This document shows, one piece after another, positions 10,274 through 18,291 of a DNA stretch of 64,000 bases. The DNA comes from Anaerotruncus colihominis (lineage in GTDB: Bacteria > Bacillota > Clostridia > Oscillospirales > Ruminococcaceae). The stretch lies in contig CP102255.1 in NCBI GenBank assembly GCA_025146135.1, forward strand, positions 2,666,001 through 2,730,000. The letters are read 5' to 3'. Position 1 is the stretch's first letter; every line of letters begins with the position of its first letter. The notes under the pieces are model-generated. The model did not search any database. It saw only the letters and a list, made by a program, of their open reading frames with translations, and had not been told where the DNA came from. The position numbers and the translations under genes were made by a program.

Positions 10274-11170
10274 TTATTTACCGCTCCCGCGCACTTTGGC
10301 GCCGGTCAAATCCTCCCAGACCTTGACGACGGAGGACATATCCTCGCGGCCCTGCCCCTTAGCGCGGGCCATCTCATAGACCTGGACGGCAGCGGCGGTC
10401 ATGGGCAGAGGCACACGCTCGTCGCGCGACGCCTCAAGCGCCAGTCCCAAATCCTTATACTGCAAATCCACGGCAAAGCCGCCTGTAAACTGATCGGCCA
10501 TGATGAATTTCTCCAGCTTGGCGTCAAGCGCATAGCTGCGTCCCGAAGAAACGGAAATGACTTCCTTCATTGTCTCCACGGACAGTCCGCATTTTACGCC
10601 CAGAGTCAGCGCCTCGCTTAAAGCGGCCATATTGCATCCAAGCAGAAGATTATTGACCATCTTGATGGCGTCGCCGCCGCCGACCTCGCCCACATGATAG
10701 ATGTTCTTGCCCAAAACATCCAAAACAGGCTTCACTTTTTCAAAGGTCGCGCCGTCGGCTCCCACCATAATGGTAAGCGTGCCTGCGGCCGCTCCGGACA
10801 CGCCGCCGGAAACCGGAGCATCGATATATCCGATCCCCTTCTCGGCAGCCTTTTTCGCCATCGCTTTCGTACTGTTGGGCGCAACGGAACTCATATCGAT
10901 GATGATGGTTCCTGCTTTACAGTTTTCAAATACGCCGCCTTCGGAGCACATCACATTCTCCACAATCTTGGCATTGGGCAAAGAGCAGATGATAACGTCC
11001 GCCTTGCCTGCCAGTTCGCCCGCTGTGGCGCAGCCCCTGGCGCCTTTGCTCTCCATCTCCTTGACGGCGGCTTCCACCACATCGAAGGCATATACCTCAT
11101 ATCCAGCGTTTAACAGGTTGCAGGCCATGGGCTTGCCCATCGCGCCAAGTCCCACGAATCCGATCTTCAT
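10274..11170 (-). CDS. hgd: 2-(hydroxymethyl)glutarate dehydrogenase
   Basis: The 298-residue protein belongs to the 3-hydroxyisobutyrate/phosphogluconate dehydrogenase family. It has GFVGLGAMGKPMA (NADH Rossmann turn) at the N-terminus, DAPVSGGVSGA (substrate loop) and GGGDAIKMVNN, with the catalytic lysine near 170. Hgd reduces (S)-2-formylglutarate made by enamidase to (S)-2-(hydroxymethyl)glutarate. Tartronate-semialdehyde reductase is the closest alternative by sequence, but the neighbours make Hgd the better call. It opens the hgd-ndhFSL unit, preceded by an AAAGGTG site and a structured leader. Confidence 0.9.
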   Translation of the reverse strand: MKIGFVGLGAMGKPMACNLLNAGYEVYAFDVVEAAVKEMESKGARGCATAGELAGKADVIICSLPNAKIVENVMCSEGGVFENCKAGTIIIDMSSVAPNSTKAMAKKAAEKGIGYIDAPVSGGVSGAAAGTLTIMVGADGATFEKVKPVLDVLGKNIYHVGEVGGGDAIKMVNNLLLGCNMAALSEALTLGVKCGLSVETMKEVISVSSGRSYALDAKLEKFIMADQFTGGFAVDLQYKDLGLALEASRDERVPLPMTAAAVQVYEMARAKGQGREDMSSVVKVWEDLTGAKVRGSGK

Positions 11171-11208
11171 AAAATCTACACACCTTTACTACATTAATTG
11201 TCAGATCA

Positions 11209-11273
11209 GGCCGTTGGGAATAAAGGCCGCTCTGGGTCTGTCGGCCCATCCCAGACCTCCATTCTCAACGGCC
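11209..11273 (-). promoter_or_regulatory. Structured leader upstream of hgd
   Basis: Outer arms 11209-11221 and 11261-11273 are complementary at 12 of 13 positions. Nested inside, TCTGGG at 11231-11236 pairs with CCCAGA at 11250-11255. The two-tier fold ends 38 nt before the hgd start and carries no terminal T run. It could stabilise or regulate the hgd-ndh mRNA. It does not match a riboswitch I recognise. Confidence 0.45.
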
Positions 11274-11302
11274 CGCACACCGCGGGTCATTGCCGCTTAG
11301 GA

Positions 11303-11350
11303 AAAGGGGCCTCCGGCCAGCGCATCGAAACGTTCGGTCGGAGGCCCTTT
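11303..11350 (-). terminator. Intrinsic terminator after the DUF1185 gene
   Basis: On the minus strand AAAGGGCCTCCGACC (11350-11336) pairs with GGCCGGAGGCCCCTTT (11318-11303) across a 17-nt loop, and the stem ends in TTTT. It begins 9 nt past the stop of the gene at 11360-11977 and closes the ena-hnr unit. Confidence 0.75.
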
Positions 11351-11359
11351 ACGGTTCTA

Positions 11360-11977
11360 TTAGTGCATACCGTCCTCGCACTTGGCTTCGGATTTCTGCA
11401 AACCGCCGATGCGGCCAACGCCGTTCACAGTCGCATGAGGACGGCCGCCGTCGGACAGTACAACAGCCATGATAATTTCATCGGCCTTCGGAGCGTCGGG
11501 GACGCGGACCTCGAAGGAGCCATAGTGCGTGCGCACAAAAGCGGCGTCCTTGTAATGCAGGGAAATATCGAGCGAGGCGCCGACACCGGCCACCTTCTCA
11601 TTGGAGGGGATGATGGATTTGCCGCCGCCGATGGCCGCGCGGATGGGCTTGCCGGCCTTTGGATGCAGCATCGCAGAGGAATGCTCCAGCTCGCCGTCTG
11701 TGCCGACAAGGCAGCCCTTGCCGTAGGTTTCCACAGCGTCGGCGCCCAGCAGTTCCGCGCCCTTGCGCGCCAGCAGATCGCCGAGATACTCGCCGTATTC
11801 GGTCAGCTCGCTTAGATCCTCCTGCCATTTGCCGGCATACGGATTTTTGATGACAGCCGCGACGGAAACAGTCTTGATCGACTTCTTGCCGCCGTTCTCG
11901 ATGGGCATATCAGCGCCGCCCTCGTAGAACACTTCTTCCAGATTTGTCACGATCTTGCGAATCTTCGGCTCTTTCAC
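11360..11977 (-). CDS. AA_synth / DUF1185 family protein of unknown role
   Basis: The 205-residue protein resembles the amino-acid-synthesis (DUF1185, PF06684) family. Features are KTVSVAAVIKNPYAGKW near the N-terminus, GKGCLVGTDGELEHSSAMLHP in mid-protein, and a C-terminal GGRPHATVNG. The biochemical activity of this family is not established. It is the last gene of ena-hnr-UPF0280-DUF1185, 33 nt after the UPF0280 gene. It may act on or near a ring-opened nicotinate intermediate or on enzyme maturation; nothing in the sequence decides this. Confidence 0.75.
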   Translation of the reverse strand: MKEPKIRKIVTNLEEVFYEGGADMPIENGGKKSIKTVSVAAVIKNPYAGKWQEDLSELTEYGEYLGDLLARKGAELLGADAVETYGKGCLVGTDGELEHSSAMLHPKAGKPIRAAIGGGKSIIPSNEKVAGVGASLDISLHYKDAAFVRTHYGSFEVRVPDAPKADEIIMAVVLSDGGRPHATVNGVGRIGGLQKSEAKCEDGMH

Positions 11978-12010
11978 AATGAAACACTCCTTCGGTAAAG
12001 TTTTATAATT

Positions 12011-12859
12011 TCAGGATTCTTCCAGTATCCGATTGGGATCAAACACAGCCGTGCGCCCCTGTACAGTAGCGATACAGGCAAGGAGATTCCCTTTGCCGAA
12101 TTGAAGCTTTGCTTCCTTCATCACCTGGTCAAGGGCCTGCTCCTTTTCCGCCTCGGTCAAGGGGTCTACACCCACCACGACCTGCTGGTCTGCGATGTCG
12201 CTGTCGCTGTCAAGCTCCCCCGCCAAAACTGTATGAACGGCTGGCAGGTCGAGACAGGAACGATCCGCCAGCAGAGTCGCCAGCGCGTCCGCCTCGGCGC
12301 AGCGTGCCGAAAATACCGTCACGCCGCTGGCAATCCCGGTCGTCAGGCTTCGGCCGCCCAAGCCGCTGGTCGCCACGCCGCCCACGCCGCTGCGGTTTGT
12401 CAGGCAAACCGTCCTGGAAACTGTTCCCGCCGCCAGATCGTAGACGATGCCCAGCTTTAAATTCTGCCCGTCGGCCAGACGGACGGCGATATCTCCGCCG
12501 TTATTGGCGACGGCCTTTTCCGCGCCATGAGCTGCCAGATGGTCGGCCACCGCGTCGGAAACCGATCCGGCCACCGCCGCCATGGGCGTCAAAAGCGGGT
12601 CGCCTGTTGCGGCGACCGCCCGGGCCATGACCGCGGGCAAACCGCATAGCGCGTCCGGATCGACGCTTTCAGGATAACTGCGCAGTACCTCCAGCACGGG
12701 GCGCATTTGTTTGAGACAGCCGTCGATGATTTCAAAGGCGCTGCGGCACAGGTCCGTATCCCCAACCCCGCCCCGCATGGCGGAAACGACCATGGAAACG
12801 GGGCCATAATCAAAGAACACATGCCCGGGTGCGAGCACCTCCATGACCTCGTCCTTCAT
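12011..12859 (-). CDS. UPF0280 family protein (ApbE superfamily), candidate flavinyltransferase
   Basis: The 282-residue protein has UPF0280 hallmarks: PMAAVAGSVSDAVADHL, ANNGGDIAVRL, GVATSGLGGRS and a following GIASGVTVFSARCAEADA. UPF0280 is grouped with the ApbE superfamily, whose members attach FMN to threonine; the NGGDIA stretch matches the GGDI motif of ApbE. It begins 5 nt after the hnr stop, its ribosome site lying inside hnr. The described 6-hydroxynicotinate reductase carries a covalently bound flavin, so I infer that this protein may attach it. That role is not proven, and no signal peptide is present. Confidence 0.8.
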   Translation of the reverse strand: MKDEVMEVLAPGHVFFDYGPVSMVVSAMRGGVGDTDLCRSAFEIIDGCLKQMRPVLEVLRSYPESVDPDALCGLPAVMARAVAATGDPLLTPMAAVAGSVSDAVADHLAAHGAEKAVANNGGDIAVRLADGQNLKLGIVYDLAAGTVSRTVCLTNRSGVGGVATSGLGGRSLTTGIASGVTVFSARCAEADALATLLADRSCLDLPAVHTVLAGELDSDSDIADQQVVVGVDPLTEAEKEQALDQVMKEAKLQFGKGNLLACIATVQGRTAVFDPNRILEES

Positions 12860-12864
12860 ACGGC

Positions 12865-14370
12865 TTATACGCCCAGCTCCCTGCGCAGCTCCTCCACAGG
12901 GCGGATGCAGTCCATATGGCCGCCGATCGCCTCATAGTCGGCCTTTGTCATGGTGTATTCCACAGGGGCCACCGTGGCCGGCGTGGGCACCCAGGTAAAG
13001 CCGTGGTTGACGACCTTGCCCGCATCGACAATAAAGTTGATACCGCCGCCGGGCAGGATATAAGCAGGCGCGCCGCCGATGGTGAGGACCGCCTTGCCCT
13101 CGTGAACGGCCTTGGTGATGGCCAGCGGCTTTGTGCACACGCCGCCGCGGGCGCTGCCGCCCGTGCCGCCGGTATACATGACGCTGGCAAGGGACTCCTC
13201 GCAGTTGTTCATAATGTCATCGGCCAGGGCGGCGGCCTTCTCTGTCATCGGGATTTCCTTCACATCGCCGTCCGGGAGGACTTCGAACAGGGCGCGGATT
13301 TCGCCGGTCGTGTTGACCACCAGGATTTGCATCCCGGCCCTGGCGCGGGTCATATCCACGCTCTTGATTGCGTCGCGCGGCGTTTCGATCGTGGTGCCGC
13401 CAATCCCCTCTCCATGCTCGCCGAAATAGCGGCCGCGGGAGGATTTGCGGGCGTTCGGTATTACGCCGGACCACTCCATGCCGACGTCCGCGCCGGCCAG
13501 ATGCTCAGTGAAAAGCCCGGTGACATGATGGTCGATGACGATGACCTCGTCCACCGCCTCCTTCATCTTCTTAGCGAACAGCCCCACGGTGGCGCTGCCG
13601 CAGCCGATGCGCATTTTTGCTTCCTTCACGCCGTTAATGACAGGAGGCTTGCCGGCCTGAACAACGATTTTTGTTTTCTTGTTGACGGAAAGCTCCACTT
13701 CCTCGCCATTGGCCAGCTCCACGATGGTACGTGCCACGATGAAGCCGTCCGGCCCGGTGAGCTTATTTGCGCCGCCCACGGCGATCATCTTCGAGCCGTA
13801 TTCCTCGGTGTTCACCATGCCGACCACCTTCCCGTCACGATAAACGGGATCGCCTTCCTCGCCGATGTAGGTGTTGGTGTCCAGCTTTACGGTGACGCCG
13901 GAATAACTCAGAGGCGCCTCGGTCACGGTTGTGACCACCTCCACGCCGTCCCGGACTTCGGAAACGATATGCGGCGCGGGGCGGATGCAGGGATAGTTGG
14001 TGCCGGCGCCCACGGCAGTGATGATCGGGCCTTGGAGCCGGGGGTCCGGATATGTAATACCGTCGTTATGTACCACCAGCGCGCGGTTGCGCACCAGCTT
14101 GCCGTTTTCATTTGTGTACCGCTTGCAGGCGCCGGTGTGCCCCGCAGGGATGCGGCACTGCACCGAACAAGAGGAACAAACGATCAAGCCGTCCGACACG
14201 TCCGACGGTTTGCTGATGGCCCCGAATTTGCAAACGCGGGTGCACACGCCGCATTCACAGCACTTTTCGGCACTGACGACGGCTTTGCGCTCCACCATTT
14301 CGATTGCACCCACCGGGCAGTTCTTTGAACAGATGGTGCAGCCCTTACATTTTTCATTTACGATTACCAT
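12865..14370 (-). CDS. hnr: 6-hydroxynicotinate reductase, iron-sulfur flavoprotein
   Basis: The 501-residue enzyme reduces 6-hydroxynicotinate to 1,4,5,6-tetrahydro-6-oxonicotinate with ferredoxin. The N-terminus holds two [4Fe-4S] motifs, cysteines 8/11/14/18 and 37/40/43/47. Next comes CxxCxxxC with a fourth cysteine near 82, which fits a [2Fe-2S] site. This cluster set matches the described enzyme (two [4Fe-4S], one [2Fe-2S]). A YSGVT stretch (about 156-160) distantly resembles ApbE target motifs, a weak hint for the covalent flavin. It lies 54 nt after ena. GGGAG precedes the ATG. Confidence 0.9.
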   Translation of the reverse strand: MVIVNEKCKGCTICSKNCPVGAIEMVERKAVVSAEKCCECGVCTRVCKFGAISKPSDVSDGLIVCSSCSVQCRIPAGHTGACKRYTNENGKLVRNRALVVHNDGITYPDPRLQGPIITAVGAGTNYPCIRPAPHIVSEVRDGVEVVTTVTEAPLSYSGVTVKLDTNTYIGEEGDPVYRDGKVVGMVNTEEYGSKMIAVGGANKLTGPDGFIVARTIVELANGEEVELSVNKKTKIVVQAGKPPVINGVKEAKMRIGCGSATVGLFAKKMKEAVDEVIVIDHHVTGLFTEHLAGADVGMEWSGVIPNARKSSRGRYFGEHGEGIGGTTIETPRDAIKSVDMTRARAGMQILVVNTTGEIRALFEVLPDGDVKEIPMTEKAAALADDIMNNCEESLASVMYTGGTGGSARGGVCTKPLAITKAVHEGKAVLTIGGAPAYILPGGGINFIVDAGKVVNHGFTWVPTPATVAPVEYTMTKADYEAIGGHMDCIRPVEELRRELGV

Positions 14371-14424
14371 TGAGCGTCTCCCACTTTCTCATCAGATCGC
14401 TTTGGGGCTGTTGTCAGTCCCGCT

Positions 14425-15588
14425 TCAGATCACTTTCGCAGCGCGTTTGCAAGGAGGCGTATTGCGGCTCTTGGCGGCCTTGATAACGCCGTCGACCATA
14501 ATGATGCTCAGGCCCGGAATGTCGCCGCATTCGAACGCCTCGACAGCAGTATTCGCCACAGAACCCATCGGAGCGTCCATGAATACCAGGTCAGCCTCGC
14601 GGCCCACGGCGATGATACCGGTATTGAGCTTGTTATAAACCTTGGCGGAGTTGCCGGTCGCCATGCACAGGGCAATCTCGCCGGGGATGTCGGAAACGGA
14701 AGCGACCTGACAGATGTTGCGCAGGATGCCCAGCGGGATAATGCCGGTGCCGGAAGGCGCGTCGTTTCCGAAAATAATACGGCCGAGCTGGCCCTTCTCT
14801 TTGGCGCGGCGGGCAACGTAGTCGGTGACTTTCGGGTTGCCGCACTGAACGATCTCCATCGCGAAATCCGTTTCATCCATGAGCTTATCAACCTCACTGA
14901 GCGGAATCGCGGTCGGGCCGCCGTTAATATGGGAAATAACATCCGGCTTTGTGGCCATAACCTGGGCCGCGGTGACGGTGGAGGAACCAGGGATCGAGGT
15001 GCCGCCTGTGTGCATCTGCACCTTCATGCCGTTCTTGTGCGCCCACTCTACCATCGGCGCCGCGTCGGCGGGATCCTTCACGCTGCCGAGTCCGATTTCA
15101 CCGACTGTCCAGACGCCTTCCTTCGCCATCTCCTCGAAGTCCTTTTCTACCAAGCCCTTTTCAAGTATGACGCTGCCGCCATGAACCTTTACGCCGCCGG
15201 GCTTGAGCGCCGCGAACGACTTATGCGCCAGGATGGCCAGCGCCTTGGTGCCCGCGGGATCCTTGGGACGGCCGGGCGTATGACACTCGCCGGCGGAAAT
15301 GATCGTGGTGACGCCGCCGTGCAGCTCGCCTTCGATGAAATTGCTGGCAAACTGACGATGCGCGTAGTCGCCCAGACTGGTATGTACATGTGTATCAAAC
15401 AACCCTGGCGTAACGGTAGAACCAGCCGCGTCGATAACCTTCTCAGCCTCGATACCGTTCGCGATCTCCGCGCCGCCGATGGCTGCAATTTTGCCGTCGG
15501 TGACAACAATTGTGTCGCCCTTTAAAATAGGATTGTCGATATCACCGCTGAGAATGGTACCGATGTTTTTGATGACGATGGAACTCAT
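14425..15588 (-). CDS. ena: Enamidase (amidohydrolase superfamily)
   Basis: The 387-residue metal-dependent hydrolase converts 1,4,5,6-tetrahydro-6-oxonicotinate to (S)-2-formylglutarate and ammonia. Metal-site motifs in order are DTHVHT (HxH), VGEIGLGS (bridging acidic residue), QMHTGG, ISHINGG and FGNDAPSGTG with the late aspartate. The described enzyme is a binuclear Fe-Zn amidohydrolase. The order ena-hnr is conserved in meaning: consecutive steps share a transcript. A 153-nt gap with a perfect hairpin separates it from the permease upstream. Confidence 0.92.
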   Translation of the reverse strand: MSSIVIKNIGTILSGDIDNPILKGDTIVVTDGKIAAIGGAEIANGIEAEKVIDAAGSTVTPGLFDTHVHTSLGDYAHRQFASNFIEGELHGGVTTIISAGECHTPGRPKDPAGTKALAILAHKSFAALKPGGVKVHGGSVILEKGLVEKDFEEMAKEGVWTVGEIGLGSVKDPADAAPMVEWAHKNGMKVQMHTGGTSIPGSSTVTAAQVMATKPDVISHINGGPTAIPLSEVDKLMDETDFAMEIVQCGNPKVTDYVARRAKEKGQLGRIIFGNDAPSGTGIIPLGILRNICQVASVSDIPGEIALCMATGNSAKVYNKLNTGIIAVGREADLVFMDAPMGSVANTAVEAFECGDIPGLSIIMVDGVIKAAKSRNTPPCKRAAKVI

Positions 15589-15669
15589 AGCAAAAACCCC
15601 TTTCTGTTTTTATCCGGTCTGTAACTTATTTGTATCCCTTGCGGGGAGATCGGTCATAACGGAATGTGG

Positions 15670-15697
15670 CGGGCGCCTGTTAAAAAACAGGCGCCCG
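15670..15697 (-). terminator. Perfect 12-bp hairpin between permease and ena
   Basis: CGGGCGCCTGTT (15670-15681) and its exact complement (15686-15697) enclose four bases that read TTTT on the minus strand. No T run follows the stem, so it may be a partial terminator or attenuator letting some permease transcripts continue into ena. Confidence 0.6.
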
Positions 15698-15741
15698 GCT
15701 CGTAACATATGTATGCCGCCGTCCGGGATGCGGCGCTTTCA

Positions 15742-16851
15742 TCAGACGAGTTTGTAATCGCCCTCCTGAATCCAGCCTTTTTTCCGCATAAATTCGGAGA
15801 TGACAAACGCCAGAATGGCGGGAAGCACGAAACAGATCAAAAGCATTCCAATCCATTCCATAGCGCCGGGCGTGATGGCCGTCATACCTGCATTAATTGC
15901 ATTCTCGCTCGGCGTCAGCCATCCGGTGACAACGCCGATCGGTCCAACCAGACCGGCGGTACCCATGCCGGAAGAAATCGGAGCGCCGTTCATGGTCAAG
16001 CCGAACACACAGGTCGCAATCGGCCCGGTGATCGCGGCTGCAAGCGTCGGAGGCAGCCACAGAATCGGCTTTTTAAGCAGGTTGGGGACCAGCAGCATGG
16101 AAGTACCCAAGCCGATCGCAGTCAAACCGCCCAATTTGTTTTCACGATAGGTGCAGACCGCAAAGCCAACCATTTGGGCACAACAGCCAGCGACAGCCGC
16201 GCCTCCCGCAAGCCCGACAAGTCCGAGCGCCGCACAGACGGCAGCCGAGCTGATCGGAAGCGTAAGGACAATACCCATGATAACAGACACCAAAATACCC
16301 ATAATAAACGGCTGCTGATTGGTTGCCCACATAATGATATCGCCCAAAATAACTGCGATTTCGCCAATCGGCGGTGCCAAGAATGTTGCAAGCAGTACGC
16401 CCACAACGATGGTGACTGTGGGGGTAACAATCAAGTCAATCGGTGTGCGCTTGGAAACCAGCTTGCCGCAGAAGATGGCCGCCAGGCTGATAACATAGAC
16501 GGCCAGCGGTCCGCCGCCGCCGCCCAGAGCATTCGCCGCATAACCGACAGTCGCCAAGGAATAGAGCACATACGGGGGACAGCCCATTGCGTAACCAATA
16601 GCCAGAGCCATGGCCGCACCCTGAACCGCTGCGGTATATCCGGAGATTTCTAAAAGAAAAGCGCCGACGCTTCCTGGGATAAAACCGCCGATGGTCTTGA
16701 TGATGGTACCGATCAGCAGCGACGCAAACAAACCATGAGCCATGCCGCCTAATCCCTGAATGGCAATACGATTAAAGGAAAGCTCGATGTTTTGTTCCTT
16801 GAAATACTTTTTGATGCCGGTTAGTTCCTGTGCGTTGTTTTCCATTTGCAT
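15742..16851 (-). CDS. EIIC-like (PTS_EIIC_2) membrane permease, possible nicotinate carrier
   Basis: The protein of about 369 residues has roughly ten hydrophobic segments and glycine-rich loops (ALGGGGGPLA, TMNGAPISSGMGTAGLVG). It resembles the PTS_EIIC_2 group, membrane proteins related to PTS IIC subunits. No EIIA or EIIB gene is nearby, so phosphotransfer transport is unlikely. As first gene of the catabolic locus, divergent from lysR, it probably imports nicotinate or a related acid; this is inference from position. The start at 16851 has GGAGG 6 nt upstream; an upstream in-frame ATG at 16899 lacks one. Confidence 0.75.
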   Translation of the reverse strand: MQMENNAQELTGIKKYFKEQNIELSFNRIAIQGLGGMAHGLFASLLIGTIIKTIGGFIPGSVGAFLLEISGYTAAVQGAAMALAIGYAMGCPPYVLYSLATVGYAANALGGGGGPLAVYVISLAAIFCGKLVSKRTPIDLIVTPTVTIVVGVLLATFLAPPIGEIAVILGDIIMWATNQQPFIMGILVSVIMGIVLTLPISSAAVCAALGLVGLAGGAAVAGCCAQMVGFAVCTYRENKLGGLTAIGLGTSMLLVPNLLKKPILWLPPTLAAAITGPIATCVFGLTMNGAPISSGMGTAGLVGPIGVVTGWLTPSENAINAGMTAITPGAMEWIGMLLICFVLPAILAFVISEFMRKKGWIQEGDYKLV

Positions 16852-17291
16852 AGATTTCCTCCTCCTCGATTCGTAAGCTGTGTCTGGCGCGCAATGCATT
16901 GGGAATATTTCCCGACCGTTCCCCCGTCGGCCGGTTATCTATACCACACGCCGAAACCGACATATGGTATATTCAACTTTATCATTGATTTTCATCTTAA
17001 TTATATTATAATAATATCGTATGATTTTTTTGATCATTTTTGTGTTTATTTCAAATTATTGTAGTTAATTATCACAATAAATTAATTGAAACGTAGCAAA
17101 ATTGCAGCAAATTATTTTTTTAACATTTATATAATACCACATTGGGCATATGATTTCAAATACAATAAAGTTTTGCAAAACGCCTCATTATACATTTTTT
17201 ATATATTGATATACTCAATAATATCAAAAATATTAAAGCTCTTTTTGTGCAATGACACCAATATTAAAAACTATGGAGGAGTTTTTGTGCG
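16852..17291. promoter_or_regulatory. AT-rich divergent control region between permease and lysR
   Basis: This 440-nt gap is strikingly AT-rich against its GC-rich neighbours. TATACCA (16940-16946) and TGGTATA (16965-16971) form a perfect inverted repeat about 90 nt upstream of the permease start, and ATACCACA recurs at 17134. A 17-nt near-direct repeat (one mismatch) occurs at 17242-17258 and 17282-17298, the second covering the lysR start codon. These are candidate LysR sites. I found no confident -35/-10 pair and no coding frame that looks real. Confidence 0.6.
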
Positions 17292-18188
17292 ATGACACTA
17301 AAACAGCTGGAGTACTTTTTGGAGATCGCGCGACTGGGCAATGTCACCCGTGCCGCCCAAAGCCTGAATATTTCTCAACCGCCGCTCAGCCTTCAGCTCA
17401 AATCGCTGGAGGACGAGCTTGGAACTCCCCTTTTCCGGCGTGACAAACGGCATCTGGAGATCACCCCCGCCGGCAAGCTGCTCCAGGAACGCGCCCAGGC
17501 GATCCTGGCCCTTCTGGATGAAACCACCGGTGATATCCATGCCCTGTCAACCGAAAAGCAGATCACCCTGCGCATCGCCACCATCGGTTCGGTAAACAAC
17601 CGCCTGCTTCCCAATCTCATCGCCCGTTTTTCCCGGGATTATTTCTATGTCAATTTTCGTGTTATCGAAGGGAGGACCGAGCATGTCCTGGAGCATGTAA
17701 CATCCGGTGATGTAGATTTCGGCTTCGTCCGCGAACCCTTTAACACGTCCCATTTTCGTTCGGTCTTGATTCACGATCCGGCCTTAGCGCCAGGTCAGTC
17801 CGACCATTTCGTCACCATTGCACAGCCCCAATTTTATGACGCCTATTATGAAGGCGACTCCCGCGACACCATCGAGATTGACGAGCTTAAGGATAAGCCT
17901 CTGATTATTCATCAACGTTACCGGGAGATGATCCTTGGAGCCTGCCGCAAGCGCGGCTTCAATCCCTATATCATCTGCGAAAACGACGAAATCCATTCCT
18001 CCCTGAGTTGGGCACGGGCGGGAATCGGCATCGCCATTGCGCCGTACACCTCAGCCATCCTCAGCATCGATCCGGGACTAGTGATCCGCCGTCTGACCTT
18101 TACAGCCTTCATTCCCTGGGTACGTCTGGTATGGAATCCGTCCTGCCAGCTTTCCAGCGAGGCTCTTGCTTTTATGAATATGATTTGA
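17292..18188 (+). CDS. LysR-family transcriptional regulator of the nicotinate locus
   Basis: The 298-residue protein begins MTLKQLEYFLEIARLGNVTR and continues with an AAQSLNISQPPLSLQL recognition helix, the standard LysR winged-helix domain (about 1-60). A LysR substrate-binding domain fills the rest. It is divergent from the permease and the whole degradative locus, the usual arrangement for a LysR activator sensing a pathway compound; the ligand is unknown. GGAGGA lies 11 nt before the ATG, inside a duplicated 17-nt motif that may also allow autoregulation. Confidence 0.88.
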   Translation: MTLKQLEYFLEIARLGNVTRAAQSLNISQPPLSLQLKSLEDELGTPLFRRDKRHLEITPAGKLLQERAQAILALLDETTGDIHALSTEKQITLRIATIGSVNNRLLPNLIARFSRDYFYVNFRVIEGRTEHVLEHVTSGDVDFGFVREPFNTSHFRSVLIHDPALAPGQSDHFVTIAQPQFYDAYYEGDSRDTIEIDELKDKPLIIHQRYREMILGACRKRGFNPYIICENDEIHSSLSWARAGIGIAIAPYTSAILSIDPGLVIRRLTFTAFIPWVRLVWNPSCQLSSEALAFMNMI

Positions 18189-18291
18189 TCAATGCTCTCA
18201 CTCCGGCCAAGCTTATAAATTTTAGCTGCTTTTGAATAAAGCCGCCCGTGCAGTCAAGAATTCTTTCAACGAACAGTTGGGAGGATTATCC

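Noticed and set aside
12916..14328. 470-codon plus-strand frame opposite hnr
   Set aside because: Antisense shadow of hnr; composition (His, Ala, Gly, Asp) is typical of reverse-complement GC-rich code.
16852..17291. Riboswitch or NiaR-type site upstream of the permease
   Set aside because: No recognisable riboswitch core, and the gap is dominated by AT-rich sequence with only short inverted repeats.
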